Position numbers and translations under genes: made by a program. Source: Sporolituus thermophilus DSM 23256 (GTDB taxonomy: Bacteria; Bacillota; Negativicutes; Sporomusales; Thermosinaceae). From it: DNA of 36,645 nt. Shown here in pieces: positions 25,245 through 33,483 of the stretch (positions within the stretch are counted from its first letter, which is position 1; each line of letters opens with the position of its first letter). The DNA is taken from positions 1 to 36,645 of the forward strand of contig NZ_FNBU01000028.1 in NCBI RefSeq assembly GCF_900102435.1, given 5' to 3'. The notes beneath the pieces were generated by a model. The model saw only the letters and a list, made by a program, of their open reading frames with translations. It ran no database searches and was not told the DNA's origin.

Positions 25245-26585
25245 ATGGTGTTTGAAGGATTGGCAGACAAGCTGCAGCAGACTTTTAAAAAGCTCCGCGG
25301 GCGTGGAAAACTGACCGAAAGTGATGTCAGCGAGGCGCTGCGCGAGGTACGAATGGCTCTGCTGGAAGCTGATGTCAACTTTAAGGTGGCCAAAGACTTT
25401 GTTGCCAGGGTTAAAGAACGCGCGGTAGGACAAGAAGTGATTGCCAGCCTTACACCGGCCCAACATGTAATCAAAATCGTTTATGAAGAGCTTACCCAAC
25501 TGATGGGGGGGACACAAAGCCGAATTACCATTTCTTCACGTCCCCCTACGGTCGTAATGCTGGTAGGCCTGCAGGGCGCCGGCAAGACGACGACGGCAGG
25601 CAAGCTTGCCCATCTGCTTAAAAAACAAAACAAACGTCCGCTTCTGGTTGCAGCCGACATTTATCGTCCGGCTGCCATTAAGCAACTACAAGTATTGGGA
25701 GAAAAACTGGAACTTCCCGTTTTTACGCTTGGCGACAAGGAAAACCCGGTTCGTATTGCCCAAAAGGCGATTGAATACGCCCTATCGCATGCGCGGGATA
25801 TTGTCATTATTGATACGGCCGGTCGTCTTCATATCAACGAACAGTTGATGGATGAACTAAAAGCAATTAAAAATACGGTAAAACCACACGAAATTTTGTT
25901 GGTTGTTGATGCGATGACCGGTCAGGACGCCGTTACGGTGGCGGAAACCTTTAATGAACAACTCGGCATCGATGGTGTAATTCTGACTAAACTGGACGGC
26001 GATGCCCGCGGCGGTGCAGCGCTGTCGGTAAGGGCAGTAACCGGACGACCCATTAAATATGTAGGGATGGGCGAAAAGCTTGATGCCCTTGAGCCTTTTT
26101 ACCCAGACCGAATGGCTTCGCGGATCTTGGGGATGGGCGATGTTTTAAGTCTTATTGAAAAGGCGGAAGAAGCCATCAATCTGGAACAGGCCAGAGAGAT
26201 GGAAAAGAAAATCCGCAAAGAGGAATTTACGCTTGATGACTTTTTAGATCAACTACAGCAACTGAAAAAACTGGGACCGCTTGATCAGCTGCTTAGCATG
26301 CTTCCTGGTATGGGCAATCTAAAAAAGCTACATGGATTGGAATTAGATGAAAAAGAAATCAAACATGTAGAAGCCATCATTCGTTCAATGACGAAAAAAG
26401 AGCGACGTGATCCCTCGATTATTAATGGCAGCCGACGTAAACGCATTGCCATGGGCAGCGGCACTAAGGTTCAGGACGTAAACCGTCTGCTGAAGCAATT
26501 TGCCGAAGCGAAAAAGATGATGAAACGGCTGCAGGAAATGCAGAAGACGGGCAAGAAAGGTTTTAAATTGCCTTTCATGCGTTAA
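25245..26585 (+). CDS. ffh: Signal recognition particle protein Ffh
   Basis: SRP54 GTPase that binds 4.5S/6S RNA and signal sequences of nascent membrane proteins. 446 residues: N domain, G domain with 'GLQGAGKTTT' (108-117), 'DTAGRLHIN' and 'TKLDGDARGG', then a methionine-rich M domain with 'RRDPSIINGSRRKRIAMGSG' for RNA binding. ATG 25245 follows GAAGGGGGTGGGAG. An open-frame extension back to 25152 would overlap ylxM and is rejected. No SRP RNA gene is seen in the window. Confidence 0.97.
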   Translation: MVFEGLADKLQQTFKKLRGRGKLTESDVSEALREVRMALLEADVNFKVAKDFVARVKERAVGQEVIASLTPAQHVIKIVYEELTQLMGGTQSRITISSRPPTVVMLVGLQGAGKTTTAGKLAHLLKKQNKRPLLVAADIYRPAAIKQLQVLGEKLELPVFTLGDKENPVRIAQKAIEYALSHARDIVIIDTAGRLHINEQLMDELKAIKNTVKPHEILLVVDAMTGQDAVTVAETFNEQLGIDGVILTKLDGDARGGAALSVRAVTGRPIKYVGMGEKLDALEPFYPDRMASRILGMGDVLSLIEKAEEAINLEQAREMEKKIRKEEFTLDDFLDQLQQLKKLGPLDQLLSMLPGMGNLKKLHGLELDEKEIKHVEAIIRSMTKKERRDPSIINGSRRKRIAMGSGTKVQDVNRLLKQFAEAKKMMKRLQEMQKTGKKGFKLPFMR

Positions 26586-26633
26586 TTATAAGAGCGCTGT
26601 AGCTTTTAACTATACTGCAAAGGAGGTGATTTC

Positions 26634-26921
26634 ATGGCAGTAAAAATTCGTTTGAAACGTATGGGTGCTAAGAAAAGCCCTTTCTATCGCATTGTGGTTG
26701 CCGATGCCCGTTCGCCGCGCGATGGGCGTTTTATCGAGACTCTGGGTCACTATGACTCTACGACCGAACCAGCGACCATCAAAGTCGACGAAGAGAAAGC
26801 TATCGACTGGCTGCAAAAAGGCGCCCAGCCGACGGAAACGGTCAAGGCACTGTTCAGCAAAGCCGGTGTCCTGAAAAAGTGGGACGAAATTAAGCGTTCC
26901 AAGAAAGAGGCTCAACAATAA
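26634..26921 (+). CDS. rpsP: 30S ribosomal protein S16
   Basis: 95 residues starting '[26 protein letters not shown]'-like (first 18 residues diagnostic), a core 30S assembly protein. It has a strong AAAGGAGGTGA ribosome site. The stop overlaps the khpA start (TAATG), so the two are translationally coupled. Confidence 0.97.
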   Translation: MAVKIRLKRMGAKKSPFYRIVVADARSPRDGRFIETLGHYDSTTEPATIKVDEEKAIDWLQKGAQPTETVKALFSKAGVLKKWDEIKRSKKEAQQ

Positions 26922-27148
26922 TGAAAGAGTTGGTAGAAGTTATCGCCAAAGCGCTGGTAAATAATCCGGACCAGGTCAGCGTTACAGCGGCCGAAGGCGC
27001 TAACTCCACCGTTTACGAGTTACGAGTAGCTTCTGAAGATATGGGGAAAATTATCGGTAAACAAGGCCGTATCGCCAAGGCTATTCGCACGGTGGTAAAG
27101 GCCGCCGCCACCCGGGAAAATAAGAAGGCAACCGTTGAAATCGTATAA
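26921..27148 (+). CDS. khpA: KH-domain RNA-binding protein KhpA (YlqC)
   Basis: 75-residue single type-II KH domain with the RNA-contacting GxxG loop in 'IIGKQGRIAKAIR' (about 45-57). In streptococci KhpA pairs with KhpB (Jag/EloR) to bind RNAs and influence cell elongation; the B. subtilis counterpart is ylqC. Sits between rpsP and ylqD as in most Firmicutes. No partner gene is in the window. Confidence 0.94.
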   Translation: MKELVEVIAKALVNNPDQVSVTAAEGANSTVYELRVASEDMGKIIGKQGRIAKAIRTVVKAAATRENKKATVEIV

Positions 27149-27159
27149 GGGGTGGGTCC

Positions 27160-27570
27160 ATGATGGACAGCATTACGCTCAAGTGTCCGATTACCATTAA
27201 GGCCAAAGTAACTGAGGAGTTAAAAAGCCGTTTGGCTGCGGAAATTCAGGATGCGATAAAGAAAGCCGACATGGAATTGCAACAAATAGAGTTCCATGCC
27301 AAACGTCTAATGGCCGAGCAAGCTAAACAGGATGCGCAAGGACTTGTGGCCTTAAGGCAGCAGATCGATGCCGAACGTCAGAAACGCATCGAATTTAAAA
27401 ACCATATGCTGGAAAGGCTAAAAGAAACAGCGCAGCTAGAAATTGGTGCCGAAATCGTTCAGGGGAGCATGGAGCGAATCGTTACGGTAAGCGTTGGCGA
27501 CGACCTGCATAAAATTATGGGAGCGGAAATTTTGCTGGAAGATGGCAAAATTATCGCTTTCCGCAGTTAA
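27160..27570 (+). CDS. ylqD: YlqD family protein
   Basis: 136 residues: a short N-terminal strand region ('SITLKCPITIKAKVTEEL'), a central charged coiled-coil (about 20-90), and a C-terminal small beta domain ending 'GAEILLEDGKIIAFRS'. Position between khpA and rimM and overall architecture match B. subtilis YlqD, whose function is unknown; a role tied to ribosome maturation is only suggested by neighbours. ATG 27160 or the next codon ATG 27163 follows GGGGTGGG. Confidence 0.85.
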   Translation: MMDSITLKCPITIKAKVTEELKSRLAAEIQDAIKKADMELQQIEFHAKRLMAEQAKQDAQGLVALRQQIDAERQKRIEFKNHMLERLKETAQLEIGAEIVQGSMERIVTVSVGDDLHKIMGAEILLEDGKIIAFRS

Positions 27571-27571
27571 T

Positions 27572-28069
27572 ATGCTTGAAGACCTTGTAGCTATTGGTAA
27601 GATCGTTGCCCCGCACGGTGTGCGGGGTGACGTTCGTATTATACCGCTTACCGATTTCCCTGAACGTTTTCAAAAACTGAAAACGGCGTATTTTGATGAC
27701 GGCACCCGTTTGAGCGTTGAAAGCGCCAGACAGCACAAACAGTTTATACTTCTGAAGTTTAAAGAACTTCAGGACCGTAATGCCGTTGAGGGCTTACGCG
27801 GTAAACTGGTGAAAGTCCCCCGCAAAGATTTAGTGCCTTTACCGGAAGGACATTATTACATTTTTGAAATTATCGGCCTTAAAGTTTACGACATTGATGG
27901 TGCATACCTTGGCAAAGTGACCAACGTAATGCAGACCGGCAGTAATGACGTCTATGTCGTCGAGGGCGGCAACCGTCCTTTACTTATTCCTGCTATTAAA
28001 GAAGTAGTGAAAGAAATCGACCTCGACCAAGGTCGGATGGTGATTAAACCGCAGGAAGAATGGGAATAA
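27572..28069 (+). CDS. rimM: Ribosome maturation factor RimM
   Basis: Assists 30S head assembly by binding S19/16S rRNA. 165 residues: N-terminal RimM domain with 'IGKIVAPHGVRGDVRI' and a C-terminal PRC-barrel ('YDIDGAYLGKVTNVMQTG'). ATG 27572 is just after the ylqD stop; translation likely reinitiates, as the frame's open upstream start at 27494 lies deep inside ylqD. Adjacent to trmD as in E. coli and Bacillus. Confidence 0.96.
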   Translation: MLEDLVAIGKIVAPHGVRGDVRIIPLTDFPERFQKLKTAYFDDGTRLSVESARQHKQFILLKFKELQDRNAVEGLRGKLVKVPRKDLVPLPEGHYYIFEIIGLKVYDIDGAYLGKVTNVMQTGSNDVYVVEGGNRPLLIPAIKEVVKEIDLDQGRMVIKPQEEWE

Positions 28070-28072
28070 CAT

Positions 28073-28819
28073 ATGCGTATTGACATCATCTCGCTGTTTC
28101 CCGAAATGTTTGACGGGCCTTTTGGACATAGCATTATCAAGCGTGCCCGCGACGCAGGTCTCTTAACTATTAATATCATCAACCCGCGCGACTTTGCCTA
28201 TGATAAACACCGTATTGTGGACGACTATCCCTTTGGCGGCGGTTCGGGGATGGTGATGAAACCGGAACCGCTATACCGGGCAGTGGAGAGCGCTAAAACA
28301 GCGGTGGAGTCGAACAAGCGGCGCATTATTCTTATGTGCCCAGGGGGCGAGGTCTTCACCCAACATAAGGCGCGGGAGCTGGCGGTTTATGACCATTTGA
28401 TTTTAGTCTGTGGCCATTATGAGGGCGTTGATGAACGTATCCGGCAATATGTTGTTGACGAAGCCGTATCTATTGGGGATTATGTGCTTACGGGCGGGGA
28501 ACTGCCGGCGATGGTGGTTACCGACGCCGTAGCACGGATGATTCCTGGTGTTTTGGGGGCAAGTGACGCTGCCGTGCATGACTCATTTTATAGTGGGCTG
28601 CTAGAATATCCGCAATATACTCGTCCGCGTGAGTTTAACGGCTGGGAAGTGCCTGAGATTTTGCTCTCTGGCGATCATGCGAAAATTGAACAATGGCGGC
28701 GTAAACAGTCCTTAAAAAGAACCTTGGAGCGGCGCCCGGATTTATTGGCATCCTGCACTCTAAGCGAAGAGGATGCCAAGTTGTTGGCCGAGATAAAACG
28801 GGAACAAAGCGGGTGCTAA
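28073..28819 (+). CDS. trmD: tRNA (guanine37-N1)-methyltransferase
   Basis: Methylates G37 next to the anticodon to prevent frameshifting; an essential SPOUT enzyme acting as a dimer. 248 residues with '[16 protein letters not shown]' at the start, '[16 protein letters not shown]' and the trefoil-knot SAM site '[10 protein letters not shown]' to '[14 protein letters not shown]'. It starts three bases after rimM and is followed closely by a second SPOUT gene. Confidence 0.97.
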   Translation: MRIDIISLFPEMFDGPFGHSIIKRARDAGLLTINIINPRDFAYDKHRIVDDYPFGGGSGMVMKPEPLYRAVESAKTAVESNKRRIILMCPGGEVFTQHKARELAVYDHLILVCGHYEGVDERIRQYVVDEAVSIGDYVLTGGELPAMVVTDAVARMIPGVLGASDAAVHDSFYSGLLEYPQYTRPREFNGWEVPEILLSGDHAKIEQWRRKQSLKRTLERRPDLLASCTLSEEDAKLLAEIKREQSGC

Positions 28820-28822
28820 TAT

Positions 28823-29410
28823 ATGAAAACCGTTGTTTATGTAGGATTAGTCCATTACCCTGTTTATAATAAGCGTAGTGAAGTAATCACTACGGCCATT
28901 ACGAATTTTGACATTCATGATATAGCCCGTACTTCCCGCACTTATGGGATTAAACAGTATTTTATTATCCATCCTCTTGAGAACCAATTGGCTTTGGCCA
29001 AGGAAATTCTAAATTATTGGCAGGAAGGCTATGGCGGGGAGTATAATCCTGACCGGCGCGAGGCTTTTCGTGTTGTCGAAACAATAACTTCTATTGAGGA
29101 AGCCGCCCGCCTGATTGCCGAGCGGGAAGGGGAAGCGCCTTTTATTGTCACCACGGATGCGCGCAAGTATCCCAATACCATTTCTTATCGGGAATTACGC
29201 CGCCGTATTCATGAAAACGGCCGCCCTTGCCTGCTCTTATTTGGCACGGGATGGGGAATACAAAAAGAAGTGATGGAACAGTTTGATTATATCTTGGAGC
29301 CAATTTATGGCCCATGCGACTACAATCACTTATCCGTCCGCGCGGCAGCAGCGATTATTCTTGATCGTTTGCTAGGAGAGCCATGGTGGTCAGGCGAAAG
29401 TCTTTCTTGA
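28823..29410 (+). CDS. SPOUT-type RNA methyltransferase (Methyltrn_RNA_4 family)
   Basis: 195 residues. The C-terminal half shows the knotted SAM-binding features of SPOUT enzymes ('LLLFGTGWGIQKEV' and 'PCDYNHLSVRAAAAIILDRLLG'), and the N-terminal half has 'TTAITNFDIHDIARTSRTYG'. This is the TrmD-adjacent RNA methyltransferase family (formerly DUF-type, PF09936 as I recall). The target RNA and position are unknown. It starts three bases after trmD and its stop codon lies in the -35 of the rplS promoter. Confidence 0.85.
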   Translation: MKTVVYVGLVHYPVYNKRSEVITTAITNFDIHDIARTSRTYGIKQYFIIHPLENQLALAKEILNYWQEGYGGEYNPDRREAFRVVETITSIEEAARLIAEREGEAPFIVTTDARKYPNTISYRELRRRIHENGRPCLLLFGTGWGIQKEVMEQFDYILEPIYGPCDYNHLSVRAAAAIILDRLLGEPWWSGESLS

Positions 29411-29435
29411 GTTTCCCATAAGCTTATGATATAAT
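29407..29435 (+). promoter_or_regulatory. Sigma-A promoter of rplS
   Basis: TTGAGT (29407-29412), 17-nt spacer, TATAAT (29430-29435) with an extended -10 TGA before it. It overlaps the stop of the upstream methylase. The start near 29442 leaves a leader of about 64 nt. Confidence 0.75.
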
Positions 29436-29441
29436 TTTTGG

Positions 29442-29505
29442 CGTGTAAACAGACGGTCCTCTGCCCAACCAGCATGAACGTCTAGTATAAGGAGGAACAC
29501 AAATA
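29442..29505 (+). promoter_or_regulatory. 5' leader of rplS, possible L19 leader
   Basis: The 64-nt leader contains AGACG (29451-29455) able to pair with CGTCT (29479-29483), closing a 23-nt loop just before the AAGGAGG ribosome site. Low-GC Firmicutes often carry an autoregulatory L19 leader here, but the pairing is short, so this is tentative. Confidence 0.3.
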
Positions 29506-29856
29506 ATGGACATTATTAAGGTTTTGGAACAAGAGCAACTGCGGCAAGATATTCCTGATTTCCGCCCCGGGGATACCGTTCGCGTCCATGTAAAGGTTGT
29601 GGAAGGCAACCGTGAACGTATCCAAGTCTTTGAAGGCATTGTTATTAACCGCAAAAGCGGCGGCGTGAGGGAAACTTTTACGGTGAGGCGGGTTACTTAT
29701 GGAGTTGGCGTTGAACGCACTTTCCCCGTTCATTCCCCGCGCATTGAGAAAATCGAAGTGGTTCGCAGAGGTGTAGTACGGCGGGCTAAGCTCTACTATT
29801 TGCGCAACCTTACCGGCAAAGCGGCTCGGATTAAAGAAAAGCGTACAGGTAAATAA
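29506..29856 (+). CDS. rplS: 50S ribosomal protein L19
   Basis: 116 residues, typical L19 at the 30S-50S interface. '[17 protein letters not shown]' and '[16 protein letters not shown]' are diagnostic. ATG 29506 has TAAGGAGG nine bases upstream. It has its own strong promoter and a terminator immediately after, so it can be made independently of the trmD operon. Confidence 0.98.
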   Translation: MDIIKVLEQEQLRQDIPDFRPGDTVRVHVKVVEGNRERIQVFEGIVINRKSGGVRETFTVRRVTYGVGVERTFPVHSPRIEKIEVVRRGVVRRAKLYYLRNLTGKAARIKEKRTGK

Positions 29857-29862
29857 AGTAAT

Positions 29863-29890
29863 AGGGACTGATTTTCAGTCCCTTTTCTTC
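29863..29890 (+). terminator. Intrinsic terminator after rplS
   Basis: Stem AGGGACTG (29863-29870) with CAGTCCCT (29876-29883), loop ATTTT, then TTTCTTC. Confidence 0.85.
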
Positions 29891-29911
29891 ATGCGGTAAG
29901 GGGGGCTCACT

Positions 29912-30439
29912 TTGAGCAGTACAAGTCTTGGCGAAGAAATCAAGGATTGGGTTATTTCAATCGTTGTAGCTGTGGTACTGGCCTTTTTTATTCGCACCTT
30001 TATTGTCGAGTTATATATGGTAGAAGGGCCTTCTATGCGGCCTACATTGGTGAACAGCGAACGGCTAGTAGTCAATAAATTTATTTATCGTTTTAAGGAA
30101 CCGGAAAAAGGGGAAATCATTGTTTTCCGCTACCCTCGTGATCCCAGCCGGGACTTTATCAAGCGTGTTATTGCCGTCGGGGGTGACACGATTGAAATTC
30201 AGGACGGACGTGTCTTTGTGAACGGTCAATTGATGCAAGAGCCTTATATATTGGAAAAAACCCGTGGTTCCTATCCACTTTCCACTGTACCGGCAGGACA
30301 TGTGTTTGTTATGGGGGATAATCGTAACAATTCCGAGGATAGCCGGTTCCGCGACGTAGGTTTTGTACCGTTACATTTGATAAAGGGTAAGGCAGTCATG
30401 GTTTTTTGGCCTCTTGACCACATAAAAACCTTGCCGTAA
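29912..30439 (+). CDS. lepB: Signal peptidase I
   Basis: Membrane-bound serine protease that removes signal peptides from secreted proteins. 175 residues with one N-terminal membrane span (about 13-31), catalytic Ser41 in 'GPSMRPT', general-base Lys84 in 'DFIKRVIAVGGD' and the 'MGDNRNNSEDSR' box E. This is the short Gram-positive type. The start is TTG 29912 after AAGGGGGG. Like many Firmicutes, it sits between rplS and rbgA. Confidence 0.96.
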   Translation: MSSTSLGEEIKDWVISIVVAVVLAFFIRTFIVELYMVEGPSMRPTLVNSERLVVNKFIYRFKEPEKGEIIVFRYPRDPSRDFIKRVIAVGGDTIEIQDGRVFVNGQLMQEPYILEKTRGSYPLSTVPAGHVFVMGDNRNNSEDSRFRDVGFVPLHLIKGKAVMVFWPLDHIKTLP

Positions 30440-30482
30440 ACATAAACTTAAAGTGCCGAGTGTGGATAAGGACGGGTGTTTA

Positions 30483-31346
30483 ATGCATATCCATTGGTTC
30501 CCTGGTCATATGGCAAAAGCCCATAAGATGATTCGAGAGCATTTAAAACTTGTTGACGTTGTCATTGAACTGCTTGATGCCAGGATACCGCTTAGCAGTG
30601 CCAATCCGGTCATTCATGAATTAGTGGAAAACAAGCCACGGGTTATTGCTCTTAATAAGGCTGACCTTGCCGAACCCGAGTGGACACAGCGATGGATAGC
30701 CGAATACCGGCGACAAGGGCTTGCCGCTGTACCGCTAGAAGCGGTCAGCGGCAAAGGGGCAAAAACACTTTTAGTCCAGGTGGAGACGGCGGTCCGACCT
30801 AAATTGAAAGCCCTGGAAGCCAAGGGGATTCAAGGTAGGACGGTTAGGGCCATAATCTTAGGTATTCCCAATGTAGGTAAGTCGTCGTTAATTAATCGAT
30901 TGCTGGGAGCGGCTGTTGTGCGCACAGGCGATAGACCGGGCGTCACACGGGGACAACAATGGATTAAAATCGGAAAGAATCTCGAACTACTAGATACTCC
31001 GGGTGTCTTATGGCCGAAGTTTGATGATCAGGAAGTAGCGTTTAAACTGGCTATAACCGGCGCTATCCATGAAGACGTATACGACGTGGATGCGGTTGCG
31101 ACCAAGCTGCTACATGTGCTGCGAGCGTGTTATGCCGACCGGCTGGTGGAACGCTTTAAACTTTCACCGCCACTGCCGGAAGATGCAGCCGCCCTCCTTG
31201 ACTTAATCGGCAGTAAGCGAGGGTGTCTGCGGGCGGGCGGCATCGTTGATCACGAAAAAGTGCGCCGCATTATTTTGACAGAGTTCCGTACCGGCAAGTT
31301 AGGACCGTTTACGTTGGATTATCCGCCAGTGGCAAAGAATATATAA
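30483..31346 (+). CDS. rbgA: Ribosome biogenesis GTPase RbgA (YlqF)
   Basis: Circularly permuted GTPase needed for late 50S assembly (uL16 incorporation). 287 residues. Motifs occur in the permuted order: G4 'NKADL' (about 60), then G1 'GIPNVGKSSLINRL' (about 129-142), then G3 'DTPG'. The N-terminus 'MHIHWFPGHMAKA' defines ATG 30483, after AAGGACGGG. A frame-open GTG at 30453 is rejected. Followed by a hairpin terminator. Confidence 0.96.
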   Translation: MHIHWFPGHMAKAHKMIREHLKLVDVVIELLDARIPLSSANPVIHELVENKPRVIALNKADLAEPEWTQRWIAEYRRQGLAAVPLEAVSGKGAKTLLVQVETAVRPKLKALEAKGIQGRTVRAIILGIPNVGKSSLINRLLGAAVVRTGDRPGVTRGQQWIKIGKNLELLDTPGVLWPKFDDQEVAFKLAITGAIHEDVYDVDAVATKLLHVLRACYADRLVERFKLSPPLPEDAAALLDLIGSKRGCLRAGGIVDHEKVRRIILTEFRTGKLGPFTLDYPPVAKNI

Positions 31347-31370
31347 CAAAATAGCTCAATGTTAAGCATG

Positions 31371-31402
31371 AAACCGGTATCGCAATTCAGCGTACCGGTT
31401 TT
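31371..31402 (+). terminator. Intrinsic terminator after rbgA
   Basis: Stem AAACCGGTA (31371-31379) with TACCGGTTT (31393-31401), 13-nt loop, short T run TTTT at 31399-31402. Moderate strength. Confidence 0.6.
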
Positions 31403-31474
31403 CGACTGTCCGGAAGGGTTTTTCCTGTAAAGCAAGAATACAAAAAAGGACTATGACAAATGGAGGAGAATGTT

Positions 31475-32257
31475 TTGGCGAGTAGCCACATGACCATATC
31501 ACAGATTGCAAGAATATTGGAAAAGGATAATGTATCGCCTGATTTGCTGGCGGCGCTGCAGTCAGACGAGCGCATTGCGGTGGCCCGGTTACTTGCCAAA
31601 TGGCGCAAGCGTCAGGAAGAACGAGCGCGAGAGTATGAGCGGGTGCAAAGCCTGTATTTATACGAGAGTGTTTTTTATGAACAAGGAGTGGATTTGATTG
31701 CCGGGGTCGACGAAGCTGGCAGGGGGCCTTTGGCTGGACCGGTCGTCGTCGCCGCGGTAATTTTGCCAAAACGACATCATTTACCAATGCTCAATGATTC
31801 AAAAAAGCTATCGCCGCAGCAACGGAACTTGCTATATGAAAAAATTATTGGCACCGCGGTGGCGGTAACCCATATTATAATTCCTGTAGGCCAAATAGAT
31901 AGCGTGAATATTTATCAGGCAACTTTACAAGGGATGTATCGTGCTCTGGAGAACTTGAGGCCAAAGCCCCAAGCGGCACTAGTTGATGCTATGCCACTTC
32001 GTCAGGCCGTGCTGCCCCATAAATCAATAATCAACGGCGATGCTTTAAGCGCTTCTATAGCCGCAGCTTCCGTTGTAGCAAAAGTTGTGCGGGACCGGTA
32101 CATGGACGAGATGGATGTTTTATATCCTGGGTATGGTTTTGCCAAACACAAAGGATATGCTACGCCAGAGCATTTGGCAGCATTACGGCGGCTCGGGCCC
32201 TGCCCCATTCACCGCCGCAGCTTCGAGCCAATCAAATCATGGGGAGGCTTAGGGTGA
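31475..32257 (+). CDS. rnhB: Ribonuclease HII
   Basis: Removes RNA from RNA-DNA hybrids and single ribonucleotides from DNA. 260 residues from TTG 31475: an N-terminal helical extension (1-70, the Bacillus-type substrate-binding region) and the catalytic domain with Asp79-Glu80 in 'GVDEAGRGPLAG', 'NDSKKL' and Asp in 'ALVDAM'. GGAGGAG (31462-31468) positions the TTG; an ATG at 31460 lies before this ribosome site and one at 31490 would also be in frame. It overlaps the next gene by four bases (GTGA). Confidence 0.95.
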   Translation: MASSHMTISQIARILEKDNVSPDLLAALQSDERIAVARLLAKWRKRQEERAREYERVQSLYLYESVFYEQGVDLIAGVDEAGRGPLAGPVVVAAVILPKRHHLPMLNDSKKLSPQQRNLLYEKIIGTAVAVTHIIIPVGQIDSVNIYQATLQGMYRALENLRPKPQAALVDAMPLRQAVLPHKSIINGDALSASIAAASVVAKVVRDRYMDEMDVLYPGYGFAKHKGYATPEHLAALRRLGPCPIHRRSFEPIKSWGGLG

Positions 32258-33126
32258 AGATTGATAATTCCGTCGCTAAAGGCGCTACTTTCCCGATTTT
32301 TCCTAACGACGTTTGCCTTCGCCAGAATACTGCTCAGGGCGCAGGTAAGCGGGAAAGCCTGGCGGCTGAACTAATCACTGATCAGACGTTGAAGCTGCTG
32401 CTAGATGAGCTTGGCCAAGCTGTCATGAAACAGCAGGAGCTGCTACTGAGTTTACCGCCCAAAATTCGTGAGCAGGCAGCAATACTTCTGCGGGAACATC
32501 GCCCAAGTACTGATACGCTTCAGCAAGGTCTGGCAAAAGTCATACAAGGTCAGCGAGAAATGGCCAATAAGGTATTAGCGTTGGCCACGGTCGTGGAACA
32601 AAAATGGGAAGCCATTCCTGGAAAAGAACAAGCGATGCCTGCGGAAGGGATGAAGACTTTGGTGCGGACGGAAGTTGAACAAGAAGCCGCGCGTACGCTA
32701 CGAAAACTAGCTACATTCCTTCAGCCGCGGTTTATTACCGGTCAGGCAAGCACCGCGGACCGGCTGCTACTAGAATTTACTTTGCCACTTTTCTTCAATG
32801 GAGCGATAAAAGGTTATCCTGTACATATCCACATTTATCACGAGCAACAGAAACAACACAGCTCATTACCTCACAATGAAACCTGGTTGCGAGTTAGTAT
32901 GGCCACTGAACATTTGGGTATAGTAACCGTTCTCTTCAGATTGCTTGGCAATGCACCTATAGAGCTCAAGGTGGAATTTCCAACGCGGGAAGCCGCGGAA
33001 GCATTTAAGGAATTTGTGCCGGAAATTCGCGCGGGAGTAGCACAAAAGCATATTGTTTTATCTAATATTGTGGTGACTACCAAAAAGGAACGGACCTGTG
33101 TTTGGGAGGAAAGCAGGAATGAATGA
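32254..33126 (+). CDS. FliK-C-like orphan protein (YlqG position)
   Basis: About 290 residues with no signal peptide. The N-terminal 30 residues are variable, residues about 35-150 are mostly helical, and the C-terminal part (about 205-280) resembles the hook-length control domain of FliK: 'LRVSMATEHLGIVTVLFRL' followed by a helix 'REAAEAFKEFVPEIRAGVA' and a final strand, as in the FliK 'PxxLGxVxVxL' core. It begins at GTG 32254, coupled to rnhB (GTGA) and preceded by GGGGAGG. It overlaps the FlhB-like gene by 8 bp. B. subtilis ylqG holds the same place. The FliK relation is my inference from the pattern; function unknown. Confidence 0.6.
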   Translation: MKIDNSVAKGATFPIFPNDVCLRQNTAQGAGKRESLAAELITDQTLKLLLDELGQAVMKQQELLLSLPPKIREQAAILLREHRPSTDTLQQGLAKVIQGQREMANKVLALATVVEQKWEAIPGKEQAMPAEGMKTLVRTEVEQEAARTLRKLATFLQPRFITGQASTADRLLLEFTLPLFFNGAIKGYPVHIHIYHEQQKQHSSLPHNETWLRVSMATEHLGIVTVLFRLLGNAPIELKVEFPTREAAEAFKEFVPEIRAGVAQKHIVLSNIVVTTKKERTCVWEESRNE

Positions 33127-33409
33127 TTCTGAACAATCGAGGCAAAAACAAGCCATAGCGCTCCGTTATGACCAAGAAACTCAGCAGGCGCCTAAAGTGG
33201 TGGCCAAAGGCTCGGGTTATATAGCGGAGCAAATTCTGGCTACTGCCGCCCAGCATGCCGTTCCTGTTTACAAGGATACTGCCCTTGCTTCCTTGCTGAT
33301 GGCCGTGGAACTTGATAAGGAGATACCCCCGGAATTGTATCAAGTTGTTGCCGAAGTTTTAGCGTATATTTACCGAGTAGATCGGCGTTTTGTTGGAAGT
33401 AAAGGATAA
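33119..33409 (+). CDS. ylqH: Orphan FlhB C-terminal-domain-like protein (YlqH)
   Basis: 96 residues matching only the cytoplasmic tail of the flagellar export switch protein FlhB: 'AIALRYDQETQQAPKVVAKG' and 'IPPELYQVVAEVLAYIYRV' are conserved FlhB features. The membrane domain is absent and the self-cleavage NPTH motif, which would precede 'AIALRYD', is replaced by 'SRQKQ'. ATG 33119 has GGGAGGAAAGCAGG before it. B. subtilis YlqH and the 'FhlB' stand-alone proteins are the same type. Its partner in flagella, FliK, seems to be represented by the overlapping upstream gene. Confidence 0.88.
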   Translation: MNDSEQSRQKQAIALRYDQETQQAPKVVAKGSGYIAEQILATAAQHAVPVYKDTALASLLMAVELDKEIPPELYQVVAEVLAYIYRVDRRFVGSKG

Positions 33410-33483
33410 ACTGTATGCCTAGTTGTTATCCGAAATATCTAGGATAGAAGGATCCGATGTAAAACCGCGAGGAGAGGTCGCTC

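Noticed and set aside
31362-31787. Minus-strand open frame of 141 codons near the rbgA terminator and rnhB start
   Set aside because: It covers a terminator and the well-supported N-terminus of rnhB; shadow frame.
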